Of a stretch of DNA of 64,000 nt, positions 43,561 to 52,269 are shown piece by piece. This DNA is from Amycolatopsis sp. CA-128772 (GTDB lineage: Bacteria > Actinomycetota > Actinomycetes > Mycobacteriales > Pseudonocardiaceae): positions 124,001-188,000 of the forward strand of contig NZ_PPHG01000086.1 in NCBI RefSeq assembly GCF_002904295.1, written 5' to 3'. The position numbers and the translations under genes are program-made. The notes beneath the pieces are model-generated. The model was not told the DNA's origin and made no database searches. It saw only the letters and a program-made list of their open reading frames with translations. The stretch's first letter is position 1. Every line of letters starts with the position of its first letter.

Positions 43561-45687
43561 GTGGACCGACCGTCGCTCCTCCGTGCCGTCCCGGCGCTGG
43601 TGGCCCTGCTGGTGCTGGGGCTGCTCGCCGGCCCGCTCCCGGCGCAGGCCGCCACCGTGCTGTCGCAGGGAAGACCGGCGACCGCGTCGAGCACCGAAGG
43701 CGCGGGCACCCCGGCGTCGGCGGCCGTCGACGGCGACACCGGCACGCGCTGGGCGAGCGCCTGGAGCGACCCGCAGTGGCTGCAGGTCGACCTCGGGGCG
43801 CCCGCCGACATCTCGCAGGTCACCCTCGACTGGGAGGCCGCCTATGCGACGGCCTACGAAGTCCAGGTTTCCGACAACGCCGCCTCTTGGCAGACGGTAT
43901 ACAGCACGACGTCGGCGGCCGGGGGCCGGCAGAACCTCACCGTCACCGGGCACGGCCGGTACGTCCGCCTCTACGGCACCCACCGCGCCGGCGGTTACGG
44001 CTATTCGCTGTGGGAGTTCCAGGTCAGCGGCACCCCGGCGGCGCAGGACGGCCCGGGCGTCACCCGGGTCGCCGGCACCCAGGGGAACTGGCAGCTGACG
44101 GTCGACGGCATCCCGTGGACCGTCAAGGGCCTGACCTGGGGACCGCCGGTCGGCGAGGCGGCCGCGCGGATGCCCGAGCTGCACGCGATCGGCGTCAACA
44201 CCGTCCGGACGTGGGGCACGGACGGCACGACCCAGCCGTTGCTCGACGCGGCCGCGGCCAACGGCATCAAGGTGATCAGCGGCTTCTGGCTGCAGCCCGG
44301 CGGCGGACCGGGCAGCGGCGGCTGCGTGGACTACACCACGGACGCGAACTACAAGACCACGATGCTCGCCGAAATCCAGAAGTGGGTCGCCGCCTACCAG
44401 GGCCACCGCGGCGTGCTGATGTGGAACGTCGGCAACGAGTCGATCCTCGGCATGCAGAACTGCTACTCGGGCGCGCAGCTGGAGCAGGAGCGGATCGCCT
44501 ACACGCGGTTCGTCGACCAGGCCGCGCAGGCGATCCACGCGATCGACGCGAACCACCCGGTCACGTCGACCGACGCGTGGACCGGCGCCTGGCCGTACTA
44601 CAAGGCGTACGCGCCGAACCTCGACCTGTACTCCGTCAACTCGTACGCGCACGTCTGCCAGGTCAAGCAGGACTGGCTCGCGGGCGGCTACGCGAAGCCG
44701 TACATCGTCACCGAAACCGGCCCGGCCGGCGAGTGGGAGGTGCCGGACGACGTGAACGGCGTCCCCGCGGAGCCGACGGACCAGCAGAAGCGCGACGGGT
44801 ACGTGAACGCCTGGAACTGCGTGCTGGCCCACCCCGGCGTGGCGCTCGGCGCGACCCTCTTCCACTACGGCACCGAAGGCGACTTCGGCGGCGTCTGGTT
44901 CAACATCACCACCGGCAACGAGAAACGGCTCTCCTGGTACGCCGTCCGCAAGCTCTACAGCGGACAGACCGGCGGCAACACGCCGCCGGTGATCTCGTCG
45001 ATGAACCTCAGCCGCAGCACCGACGTCCCGGCGGGCGGTACGTTCACCGTGACGGCGGCGGTGTCCGATCCGGACGGTGATCCGATCGCCTACACCATGG
45101 GCTACAACAGCAAGTACATCGACAACGCGGCCGGGCTGGTCCCGGCGCGGTTCAGCGGCACCGGGACGTTCACCGTCACCGCGCCGCAGCAGCTCGGCGT
45201 CTGGAAGCTCTACCTCTACGCCCGGGACGGCCACGGCAACGTCGGCATCGAAACCCGTTCCCTGCGCGTGGTGGCCCCGCCGGTGCCGGGGACGAACCTG
45301 GCCCGCGGCGCCGCGACCACGGCGTCGACCTACCAAGCCGATGGTCCCGGCGCGCCCTACCCGCCCCAGGCCGCGACCGACGGGGACACGGCGACCCGCT
45401 GGGCGAGCGCCTGGGCGGACCCGCAGTGGCTGCAGGTCGACCTGGGCAGCCGGCAGGCGTTCACCCACGTCCAGCTGGTCTGGGAGGCGGCGTTCGCGCG
45501 AGCCTACGAGCTCCAGGTGAGCGACGACGCGGCGAACTGGCGGACGGTGTACACGACAACGTCCGGCGACGGCGGCGCCGACGACCTCGCCGTCTCGGCG
45601 ACCGCGCGGTACGTGCGCGTGTACGGCACCCAGCGCGGCAGCGGGTACGGCTATTCGCTGTACGAGTTCGGCGTGTACCGGTCCTGA
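43561..45687 (+). CDS. Secreted TIM-barrel glycosidase flanked by two F5/8-type C (discoidin) domains
   Basis: 708 residues from a GTG. Signal peptide (LLRAVPALVALLVLGLLAGPLPAQA), discoidin/CBM32 domain 1 (residues about 38-155), then a GH2-C/GH5-like barrel with acid/base Glu in LMWNVGNESILG and nucleophile Glu in YIVTETGPAGEW. An Ig-like domain (PPVISSMNLSRSTDVPAGGTF) and discoidin domain 2 (about 580-708) follow. The two discoidin domains share a nearly identical DNA stretch around WASAW(S/A)DPQWLQVDLG. It probably degrades a beta-glucan- or mannan-like polymer. The substrate is inferred only from the family. Confidence 0.85.
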   Translation: MDRPSLLRAVPALVALLVLGLLAGPLPAQAATVLSQGRPATASSTEGAGTPASAAVDGDTGTRWASAWSDPQWLQVDLGAPADISQVTLDWEAAYATAYEVQVSDNAASWQTVYSTTSAAGGRQNLTVTGHGRYVRLYGTHRAGGYGYSLWEFQVSGTPAAQDGPGVTRVAGTQGNWQLTVDGIPWTVKGLTWGPPVGEAAARMPELHAIGVNTVRTWGTDGTTQPLLDAAAANGIKVISGFWLQPGGGPGSGGCVDYTTDANYKTTMLAEIQKWVAAYQGHRGVLMWNVGNESILGMQNCYSGAQLEQERIAYTRFVDQAAQAIHAIDANHPVTSTDAWTGAWPYYKAYAPNLDLYSVNSYAHVCQVKQDWLAGGYAKPYIVTETGPAGEWEVPDDVNGVPAEPTDQQKRDGYVNAWNCVLAHPGVALGATLFHYGTEGDFGGVWFNITTGNEKRLSWYAVRKLYSGQTGGNTPPVISSMNLSRSTDVPAGGTFTVTAAVSDPDGDPIAYTMGYNSKYIDNAAGLVPARFSGTGTFTVTAPQQLGVWKLYLYARDGHGNVGIETRSLRVVAPPVPGTNLARGAATTASTYQADGPGAPYPPQAATDGDTATRWASAWADPQWLQVDLGSRQAFTHVQLVWEAAFARAYELQVSDDAANWRTVYTTTSGDGGADDLAVSATARYVRVYGTQRGSGYGYSLYEFGVYRS

Positions 45688-45717
45688 TCGGTGGCCCCTC
45701 CGCGAGGGGGCACCGAT
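45687..45717 (+). terminator. Hairpin terminator after glycosidase gene
   Basis: Arms 45687-45700 (ATCGGTGGCCCCTC) and 45704-45717 (GAGGGGGCACCGAT) pair at 13 of 14 positions with a 3-nt loop. It begins on the last base of the glycosidase stop codon. Confidence 0.75.
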
Positions 45718-46085
45718 ACGCGTCAGACCGGGATCGGGCAGAAGAGGTTCGCCCACCCGGCGGGCGGTGACGTGTGCACCTCGGTGGACCTCGGCGCGGA
45801 GCTGTGGCGCCGCCTCGCCGTACCGGTTGAGCCGTGCGGGTTCCGCGGCGCGAATTGTTCGCCGACTGGCCGCAGAGCGCCGCTCACCCCCACCGCGCGA
45901 ATCGGCCGCCGGGGTGAGCGAGCAGAACCGCCGGAACCCGGCTGCTCGCGTGAGCCTGGCCGAGCGTCTGCGCTCCAGGCAGCACAGGGCATGGGAAGGG
46001 GTGGCGCGGCGGGCAGGGTTGGGCGCGTGGCCACCCCCAGCGGCCACGTGAATCACCCCGCGGCCGCTGCGCCACCCCGGGCCTG
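45718..46085. other. Intergenic stretch without a supported gene
   Basis: Open frames here on both strands have low-complexity Arg/Pro/Ala products, no ribosome site and no recognisable family, so none is called. The right end merges into the XRE-gene promoter with its direct repeats. Confidence 0.5.
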
Positions 46086-46186
46086 GTGTCACGTTTCCGA
46101 AACACCCGGCGGGAGTATCGTAGTCTTTCCGGCACAGGGTGTGTCAAGTTTTCGGAACAGCTAGGCTGTCCGGTGTCACGTTTCAC
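46086..46186 (+). promoter_or_regulatory. Three direct repeats upstream of EspR-like regulator (candidate autoregulatory sites)
   Basis: The 12-mer GTGTCACGTTTC occurs exactly at 46086-46097 and 46173-46184, and GTGTCAAGTTTTC at 46141-46153. The first copy extends into the imperfect palindrome GTGTCACGTTTCCGAAACAC. The block lies just upstream of the regulator start at 46205. The area is poorer in GC than its surroundings and contains a possible -10 TAGGCT at 46162-46167. Confidence 0.6.
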
Positions 46187-46204
46187 GGCGGCAGGTGGTG
46201 TGTG

Positions 46205-46639
46205 GTGAGCGAAGAGCGCAGTTTCGCCGAACGGCTGGCGCACCTGATCGCGACCGTGCACCCGCCGGACCGCAAGCCGTACTCCTACCGGGAAATCGCG
46301 CACGGCGTCGCCGAGCAGACCGGCGTGACCATGTCGGCGACGCACGTGCAGCAGCTGGCCGTCGGTGCGCGCAAGGACCCGAAGCGTTCGCACATCCAGG
46401 CGCTGGCCCAGTTCTTCGGCGTTCCGGTGACGTACTTCTTCGACGACGAGGTTGCCGGTCAGGTCGATCAGCAGGTCGAGGACGTCGTCGCCTGGCGGGA
46501 CAGCGAGGCGCGGACCCTGGCCCAGCGCGCCATGCGGCTGTCGCCGCGGGACCGCGAAACCGTGACCGCGCTGCTCGATCAGCTCAGCAGCTACGACGGC
46601 ACCCGGCGCCGCACGGGCCGGCGGCGGAAGCCGGAGTGA
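46205..46639 (+). CDS. EspR-like XRE transcriptional regulator
   Basis: 144 residues. The N-terminal XRE HTH (FAERLAHLIATVHPPDRKPYS, YREIAHGVAEQTG, MSATHVQQLAVGARKDPKRSHIQALAQFFGVPVTYFFDDE) is followed by a helical dimerisation tail (ARTLAQRAMRLSPRDRETVTALLDQL), the architecture of mycobacterial EspR. Start: tandem GTGs at 46202 and 46205, with CAGGTGG upstream. Three direct repeats precede it. It overlaps the downstream protease gene if that starts at 46636. Confidence 0.8.
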   Translation: MSEERSFAERLAHLIATVHPPDRKPYSYREIAHGVAEQTGVTMSATHVQQLAVGARKDPKRSHIQALAQFFGVPVTYFFDDEVAGQVDQQVEDVVAWRDSEARTLAQRAMRLSPRDRETVTALLDQLSSYDGTRRRTGRRRKPE

Positions 46640-47250
46640 CCACGGGCTTCTCGGCTACGATGACGTCGTCCGTGATCGCGCCCCGGTGCACCCGGCTGGC
46701 GCCCGGTGAGCGGGGAGGACCCATCGACGAGCGCGGCCTGCCGGACCTGCGTGACCGGGCGCGCGAGCGCGTGCGGACGGTGCTGGCCGCCGTCCCGCTG
46801 CCGCGGCCGTGGTCGATGAACGCCTGGGTCGACGGGCTCGAAGCGTGGCGGGGCCGGGAAATCGACCTCGTCCCGATCGCGTACCGGCCCGGTCAGCCGT
46901 CCGGTGCCTGGCAGGCCCGCCCGGACTACGACCTGATCGCCTACACCGAACACACGTCGGCGCTGCACCAGGACCACATCATCGCCCACGAGCTGGCGCA
47001 CATGCTCTGCGCGCACACCGGAACCTGCCTGATGTCGGAATCCGAGGCCGCCGAGCTCGCCCCCGACCTGGCGCCGCGGGCGTTGTCGCACCTGCTGACC
47101 CGCGTAACGACGGGCACGGACGAGTACGAGGCCGAGCTGATCGCCGTCCTGCTGATGAGCGCGGCGACCAGCGAGCCACCCGCCGTTCAGCCGGGCGCGT
47201 CCGGCCGGGCGGCCGAGCAGGCTAGGCGGCTGGCGGCACTCCTGGGATAG
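46636..47250 (+). CDS. ImmA/IrrE-like zinc-dependent protease-fold protein
   Basis: About 204 residues if the GTG overlapping the regulator stop (GTGA) is used; ATG 46660 is an alternative. It contains HEXXH (HIIAHELAHMLCAH) preceded by DLIAYTEHTSALHQDH, and a downstream acidic helix (DEYEAELIAVLL) that could give the third ligand, as in ImmA/IrrE (DUF955) peptidases. Such proteins cleave or inactivate XRE repressors in mobile elements and stress switches. Here it directly follows an XRE gene, so it may act on that regulator. Proteolysis is inferred. Confidence 0.78.
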   Translation: MTTGFSATMTSSVIAPRCTRLAPGERGGPIDERGLPDLRDRARERVRTVLAAVPLPRPWSMNAWVDGLEAWRGREIDLVPIAYRPGQPSGAWQARPDYDLIAYTEHTSALHQDHIIAHELAHMLCAHTGTCLMSESEAAELAPDLAPRALSHLLTRVTTGTDEYEAELIAVLLMSAATSEPPAVQPGASGRAAEQARRLAALLG

Positions 47251-47259
47251 TCGCGTTCC

Positions 47260-48318
47260 GTGATCGACATACTTTTCGTCGCCGTCGGGGCGTTCGCCCT
47301 CTTCGCCGGGATCTGGCGGGCGGTCCGCGCCCGCCGCACCGGCGCCGGCGCGGGCCTGGCCGTCTCGCTGATCGCCCTGGGGGCGGCGTTCTGCTTCCTG
47401 TCGAACCGCGCGCAGCAGTTCGAGAGCGAGCTTTACCCGAGCCTCGGCCGGCTGCTGTCGAACCTGGCGACGATGGTCGCGGCGTACGGCATCGGCCTGA
47501 CGGTCGCGGAGATCAGCGGCACCCGCGACCGCGGCCGCCGCACCCGGCTGGTCGCGCTCGGGGTGGCGCTGACCGTGCTGGTGGTCACGTTCTTCAGCAC
47601 CTCGGGCCTGCCGCGCGGCGTCGGCGTGTTCGACCAGCTGTACGGAACGCACCCGACGCTGGTGGTCTACGTCTTCACGTACACGGTGTACCTCGGCTTC
47701 GCGGTCATCGACATCGGCATCGTGTCGGCGGTGACGATCCGCGCCAGCGGCGGCGCCCTGCGCGCGGGGCTCGCGCTGTTGCTGCTGGCGTCGGCTTTCG
47801 CGGTGGCCTACCTGGCCGGCAAGGTCGTGGCGACGCTGCACGCGCTGCAGGCCGACCACCCGGCGAAGGGATTGTGCCGGGGGCCGTTCTCGACACTGCC
47901 GTGCACGCTGGACGTGGGGTTCCCGGCCGTGTCGGTGCTGTTGATCGTCCTGGGGTTGACGATCCCGGCGGTCCCGGGCCTCGTGGCGGCCCGGCGTGAC
48001 GCGCGCACGCTCCGGCTGCTCCGGCCGTTGCGCGAGCACCTGACGCGCCGGTTCCCGGAGATAGCCCGCATCGACCCGGGTGGGGCCTCGCGCCGCGAGC
48101 GGCTGCTGACGGCGATGAGCGAGACGAACGACGGCCTGATCCTGGCGGGCGTGACGCCGGAGCTGCCGCCCCCGGCCGCGGCGAGGCTGGTGCGCGACCT
48201 CCCGGACGAGCCGGACGAGACGGAGCCGCCTGCCGCGCCGGCAGAACCGTTCGCCGCGGACGTGGCCCGGTTGCGGGCGATCGCCCGGGCGTACGGGAAG
48301 CTGGCGCACGACGGCTGA
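47260..48318 (+). CDS. MAB_1171c-family integral membrane protein
   Basis: 352 residues. Seven predicted transmembrane helices lie in residues 1-235 (IDILFVAVGAFALFAGIWRAVRA, LSNLATMVAAYGIGLTVAEI, VVYVFTYTVYLGFAVIDI). A cytoplasmic tail of about 115 residues starts at RRDARTLRLLRPLREHL. The family is annotated as a putative transporter in actinobacteria but lacks a demonstrated function. It starts 9 nt after the protease gene and completes a three-gene set of XRE regulator, protease and membrane protein. Confidence 0.75.
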   Translation: MIDILFVAVGAFALFAGIWRAVRARRTGAGAGLAVSLIALGAAFCFLSNRAQQFESELYPSLGRLLSNLATMVAAYGIGLTVAEISGTRDRGRRTRLVALGVALTVLVVTFFSTSGLPRGVGVFDQLYGTHPTLVVYVFTYTVYLGFAVIDIGIVSAVTIRASGGALRAGLALLLLASAFAVAYLAGKVVATLHALQADHPAKGLCRGPFSTLPCTLDVGFPAVSVLLIVLGLTIPAVPGLVAARRDARTLRLLRPLREHLTRRFPEIARIDPGGASRRERLLTAMSETNDGLILAGVTPELPPPAAARLVRDLPDEPDETEPPAAPAEPFAADVARLRAIARAYGKLAHDG

Positions 48319-48322
48319 CCGC

Positions 48323-48835
48323 TCAGCCTCCGAGCGGGGCCTCCAGACGCGGCTCCCAGCCGCGTTCGGTGAGCGCCACCAACCGCAAGGTCTCCGCCCG
48401 ATCGGCCACCGGGAGCAGCGGCCGCACTTCCCGGCCGACCCCCTCGAGCGTCTCCGCCGAGCCGCCCATCGCCACGGTCAGGTGCGCAGCCGGCCGAGGA
48501 CCGAACCTGCCCCCGTACGGCGGAACGCCGGGCCACCGGGCACAGACGGCATCGGCCACCCCCTGCAGCTCCGGAGCCGGGATCGCCGCGAAGCCCGGCG
48601 CTGTCACGAGCTCCGTGAGCCGAACCGACGCCGGCGCAAGTTCCGCCGCCAGCGTCCGGACTGCCCCCAGCACCGAGTCGTTCAGCGAGTCATCCGGCAG
48701 GAACGGGTACAACGCCGTCACGTGGGCCGGGAGGCCGGGGCGGACCAGCTCGGGCGACACCCGCCGGACCGCGGCCAGGACCGGCTCGGCGGCGGGCAGC
48801 AACACGACCAGCGCGGTGGTTCCGATCTCGGGCAC
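48323..48835 (-). CDS. 2'-5' RNA ligase/2H phosphoesterase superfamily protein
   Basis: 170 residues from a GTG. Both catalytic HxT motifs are present: HVTALYPF (near residue 38) and HLTVAMGG (near residue 118), with the length expected for single-domain 2H proteins. Members hydrolyse or ligate 2',3'-cyclic or 2'-5' nucleotide bonds; the substrate is unknown. It is tail-to-tail with the MAB_1171c gene with a 4-nt gap. Confidence 0.85.
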   Translation of the reverse strand: MPEIGTTALVVLLPAAEPVLAAVRRVSPELVRPGLPAHVTALYPFLPDDSLNDSVLGAVRTLAAELAPASVRLTELVTAPGFAAIPAPELQGVADAVCARWPGVPPYGGRFGPRPAAHLTVAMGGSAETLEGVGREVRPLLPVADRAETLRLVALTERGWEPRLEAPLGG

Positions 48836-48851
48836 CCCCGCATCATGGCAG

Positions 48852-49271
48852 TCAGGCGACGGCGCTCTCCGGGAACCGTCCCGACCGGGCCAGCGCCAGG
48901 CTCCGCCGGCACAGCTCCACGAGCTCCTGGTTCGCCCGGCTGTGCGGGGTCCGGCCGCAGAGCCCGCAGCGGATCGTCACCTCGCCGGCGAGTTCGTCCA
49001 CCGCGACCAGCGCCTGGTGGTCGCAGCGGCGGCACCACCGGTACCCGACCGCCGGGTTCGTGTGCACCGGGGACGCCACGCAGTCGTGCAGCCAGCGGCG
49101 GTGCGTCCGGCACGTGACGCGGTCGGTCGGGTCGAGCCCGTCGGTGTCCTCCGCGCGGTCTTCGCGGGCCAGCGTCGCGGCCAGCAGGGGCTGCCGCACC
49201 GCCGCCGGCCTGTCCTCCGGGCTGGGTGCGGCCCACGCGTGGTGGTCGCCGCATCGGCACTTGTCGGTCAT
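48852..49271 (-). CDS. Cys-rich hypothetical protein (putative zinc ribbons)
   Basis: 139 residues. Cysteines occur as CRC near the N-terminus, TCRTHRRWLHDC in the middle, and the pairs WCRRCDHQ and IRCGLCGRT. This suggests one or two zinc-binding modules. No family is recognised. It is 16 nt upstream of the 2H phosphoesterase on the same strand and is divergent from dinB. Confidence 0.6.
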   Translation of the reverse strand: MTDKCRCGDHHAWAAPSPEDRPAAVRQPLLAATLAREDRAEDTDGLDPTDRVTCRTHRRWLHDCVASPVHTNPAVGYRWCRRCDHQALVAVDELAGEVTIRCGLCGRTPHSRANQELVELCRRSLALARSGRFPESAVA

Positions 49272-49413
49272 GTCGCCCCCAGTGGTCGGGTCGTTCGATC
49301 CCTCGAGTGTGAGCTGGGCAACAGAACGGCGACAACCGGAAAAGGGCGCACTTTCGTCCGGCGGCCGGTCACCCGCGGCGGGCGGAGGGGCGGACTTCGG
49401 CCCGCGGGTATGC

Positions 49414-49425
49414 GAACATGTGTTC
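49414..49425. promoter_or_regulatory. LexA (SOS) box at dinB
   Basis: GAACATGTGTTC matches the actinobacterial/Gram-positive SOS box GAAC-N4-GTTC perfectly. It ends one base before the proposed dinB ATG at 49427, so the transcript must be leaderless or nearly so if it starts within the box. Confidence 0.8.
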
Positions 49426-49426
49426 T

Positions 49427-50617
49427 ATGACCGACGAGGGGCCCATCCTGCACGCCGACCTCGACTCCTTCTACGCGTCGGTCGAGCAGCGGGACGATCC
49501 GGCCCTCAGGGGACGGCCGGTGATCGTCGGCGGCGGGGTCGTCCTCGCCGCGAGTTACGAGGCGAAGGCCTACGGCGTGCGCACCGCGATGGGGGGCACG
49601 CAGGCCCGCCGGCTGTGCCCGCACGCCGTCGTCGTGCCGCCGCGGATGTCGGCCTACATGGCTGCCAGCCGGGCCGTCTTCGACGTCTTCCACGACACGA
49701 CGCCGTGGGTGGAGGGCATCTCGGTCGACGAGGCGTTCCTCGACGTCGGTGGGTTGGGCAGGATCGCCGGGCGGCCGAGCCAGATCGCCGAACGGCTGCG
49801 CACCGCCGTCGCCGAGCGGGCCGGGCTGCCGATCACCGTCGGGGTGGCGCGGACGAAGTTCCTCGCCAAGGTCGCCAGCCGGGTGGCCAAGCCCGACGGC
49901 CTGCTCGTCGTCCCGCACGACGGGGAAATGGCGTTCCTGCACCCGTTGCCGGTCACGGCGCTCTGGGGGGTGGGCAAGATCACCGCCGAGAAGCTGCGGA
50001 TCCGGGGGATCACCACCGTCGGGCAGCTGGCCGCGTCGGAGCAGGTGGACCTCGTCGGCCTGCTGGGCCGGGTCGCCGGCGCGCACCTGCACGACCTGGC
50101 GCACAACGAAGACCCGCGACGCGTGGAGCTCGGGCGGCGGCGGCGCTCGATCGGCGCCCAGCGGGCCCTCGGCCGCGGCCGGCGGACACCGGCCGAGCTC
50201 GACGTCGTGCTGGTGGCGCTGATCGACCGGATCGCCCGCCGGCTGCGCGCGGCCGGCCGCGTCTGCCGCACGGTGACGATCCGCCTGCGCTTCGCCGACT
50301 TTTCCCGCGCCACCCGCTCGCACACGCTGACCGACCCGACGGCCGGCACCGGCGTGCTGCTGGCCGCGGCGCGGGACCTGCTCGTCGCCGCGCTGCCGCT
50401 GATCGCCGACCGCGGGCTCACCCTGCTCGGCGCCGCGCTGTCCAACCTGGCCGACGAAAACCCGTTCCAGCCGACGCTGCCGTTCCGGGAGGAACGGGCC
50501 GGTGAGCTCGACTCCGCGCTGGACGCGGTGCGGGACCGGTTCGGCAAGTCGGCGGTCACCCGGGCGGTCCTGCTCGGCCGCCCGGACGACCTCGAAGTGC
50601 CGCTGCTGCCCGACTGA
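49427..50617 (+). CDS. dinB: DNA polymerase IV (Y-family)
   Basis: 396 residues. The palm motif ILHADLDSFYASVEQ, catalytic SVDEAFLDVGG, the DNA-binding HhH region (LPVTALWGVGKITAEKLRIRGI) and the little-finger domain (RRRSIGAQRALGRG...) are all present. Translesion synthesis during SOS is expected and is supported by the LexA box at the start. No C-terminal beta-clamp motif is obvious beyond NPFQPTLPF, which fits a clamp-binding QxxLPF-type peptide. An upstream ATG at 49418 lies inside the LexA box and is less likely. Confidence 0.93.
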   Translation: MTDEGPILHADLDSFYASVEQRDDPALRGRPVIVGGGVVLAASYEAKAYGVRTAMGGTQARRLCPHAVVVPPRMSAYMAASRAVFDVFHDTTPWVEGISVDEAFLDVGGLGRIAGRPSQIAERLRTAVAERAGLPITVGVARTKFLAKVASRVAKPDGLLVVPHDGEMAFLHPLPVTALWGVGKITAEKLRIRGITTVGQLAASEQVDLVGLLGRVAGAHLHDLAHNEDPRRVELGRRRRSIGAQRALGRGRRTPAELDVVLVALIDRIARRLRAAGRVCRTVTIRLRFADFSRATRSHTLTDPTAGTGVLLAAARDLLVAALPLIADRGLTLLGAALSNLADENPFQPTLPFREERAGELDSALDAVRDRFGKSAVTRAVLLGRPDDLEVPLLPD

Positions 50618-50714
50618 CCGGGAGGCAGCACGGCGGAAAAAGCCGTCAGCGGCCCGGCATTCCCGGCCGGCGGGGGAATGCGCGCGTGCGTCAACGCGGA
50701 AAGCGCGGCCGGCC

Positions 50715-51455
50715 GCAGCGCGTCCGTGCGCCGCTGCGGGGGAGAGGAACGTGGGCCACGGCTCGCCCTGCGCGGCGGCCACCGGCCGGACGGCTTCGGC
50801 GTAGGCGGCCCCGGCCGCGTCGCGCAGTTCCGCGGGCCGCAGGTGATCGGCCGGTTTTCCGTTCCCGGGGCGAATCCGCCGGGATCCGTCAATGTGGCGG
50901 CAATCGCCGGACGGGTCAGGTGCACGGTGACACCGAGCCAGCTCGCGGACACGGGGCGAAACAGATCCAGTCCACACTGGACGAGCCGTCCTCGAGAGGC
51001 TCGGCTTCGAAGCCGGCCGGGACGAAGGTGACCGATGGCGGTTCGGCGACGCCGGCGGCGGCCGGCAGTTCCCGTTCGACCTCCTGGGTGGCCGGGTGGC
51101 CGACCTCGAACACGCGGAATCGTCGTGCCATGGTTCGATACGCGAACGAATCGGGCCCGGTACCCGGAATCGGATACTGGTATATACCGGAATTGCCGGT
51201 CGCCGGCCGGTCGTCGGCGAACCGGCTGCGGCACACCGCTTCGGCGCAGGCGCCGGCCGGCACCGGGTGCGTGGTGTGCATCCGGTGGTAGGCCAAAAGT
51301 TCCTCGGCGTGGTCGCCGGGCAGGGGAGCGGCAAGAGGGCCGGAGAAGATGACCGGCTCGCGGTCGACCAGCAAATGTGCCGCGCGTGCGGCGACGGCCG
51401 TGAAGGCGGCGTGGCCGGCTCGGGGAGTATTACGGCTAACGGCGGTGGTCCGCAT
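50715..51455 (-). pseudogene. Frameshifted SAM-dependent methyltransferase (TIGR00027-like)
   Basis: Reading from ATG 51455, the first frame gives MRTTAVSRNT, YHRMHTTHPVPAGACAEAVCRSRF and RRFRVFEVGHPATQEVEREL, typical of this methyltransferase family. The SAM motif is damaged (GIYQYPIPGTGPDSFAYR, where a GAG is expected). Near 50975 the homology continues in a second frame (CGLDLFRPVSASWLGVTVHL) and near 50850 in a third (RPAELRDAAGAAYAEAV...EPWPTF). Two frameshifts plus substitutions argue for decay rather than a single sequencing error. Pieces of the domain remain in order. The 217 bp to the lsr2 start holds nothing else recognised. Confidence 0.7.
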
Positions 51456-51672
51456 CCCGCCACGGTACCGATTTGATTTCGAGCATATCACAAAAATGGA
51501 TTTTCGACAAGGTCGCGAGCATTTCGGCCCGGTTGCGGTCACTCTGGACGCGGGCGGCCCGGCCGCCCGAGCGGCCATTGTGGACGCTTCAGGGTGTCGC
51601 GCGTGCTGGACGTGATTCGACAGGTTAGGGTCTGTCCGACCGTGTTCTGGAGAAGATGAGGAACGACGAACC

Positions 51673-52083
51673 ATGGCGCAACGGGTGCAGGTCCAGATGG
51701 TGGACGACCTCGACGGGAGCGAGGCTTCGCAGACCGTCCCCTTCAGCCTCGACGGGGTGACGTACGAGATCGACCTGTCCGAGGAGAACGCCTCCGCGCT
51801 GCGGGACGAACTCGCCCGGTACGTCGCGGCCGCGCGGCGCATCGGCGGCCGCAAGGTGCGCCTGGCGACCGGGCAGTCGCTGTCCGGCCCGTCCGGCTCG
51901 GGCACCGACCGTGAACGCAACCGGCAGATCCGCGAATGGGCGCAGGCCAACGGCTACGAGGTCGCCGAGCGCGGCCGGCTGTCCAGCGAGATCATCGCCG
52001 GCTTCGAAGCCGAACAGGCCGCGGCGGCCGAGCCCGCCGACGCCAAGCCGGCGCGCAAGCGAGCGTCCCGCCGGAAGTCTTGA
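51673..52083 (+). CDS. lsr2: Lsr2 family nucleoid-associated protein
   Basis: 136 residues. The N-terminal oligomerisation domain (VQVQMVDDLDGSEASQTVPFSLDG, YEIDLSEENASALRDELARYV) is followed by a Gly/Ser linker and C-terminal DNA-binding domain (RERNRQIREWAQANGYEVAERGRLSSEIIAGF). The AT-hook-like RGR is present. Lsr2 is the actinobacterial H-NS-like protein that silences AT-rich and foreign DNA. It is a single gene, followed by a strong hairpin. A Lys/Arg-rich tail (ARKRASRRKS) is added. Confidence 0.95.
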   Translation: MAQRVQVQMVDDLDGSEASQTVPFSLDGVTYEIDLSEENASALRDELARYVAAARRIGGRKVRLATGQSLSGPSGSGTDRERNRQIREWAQANGYEVAERGRLSSEIIAGFEAEQAAAAEPADAKPARKRASRRKS

Positions 52084-52105
52084 GGTCGGTTGCCCGGCCC
52101 CGCGC

Positions 52106-52143
52106 GCTGACGAAGCCACGCCGACGGGAGTGGCTTCGTCAGC
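52106..52143 (+). terminator. Hairpin terminator after lsr2
   Basis: Arms 52106-52119 and 52130-52143 (core CTGACGAAGCCAC / GTGGCTTCGTCAG) pair perfectly over 14 bp with a 10-nt loop, 23 nt after the lsr2 stop. Confidence 0.85.
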
Positions 52144-52269
52144 CGGCAGCCCGGTGAGGGCGCCGGTGCGCTGATCTCTCCCGCTGGACGCCCAGGTGGC
52201 GTTCAGTGCTCTTTTCGCGCCCCGCCGTCACTTTTCGTGGCCGCGGCCCGCACCGGATGGTGCGTTGTG

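Noticed and set aside
45691..46164. Possible small protein between the glycosidase and the XRE gene
   Set aside because: No ribosome site, low-complexity product, and it would run through the terminator and the promoter repeats.
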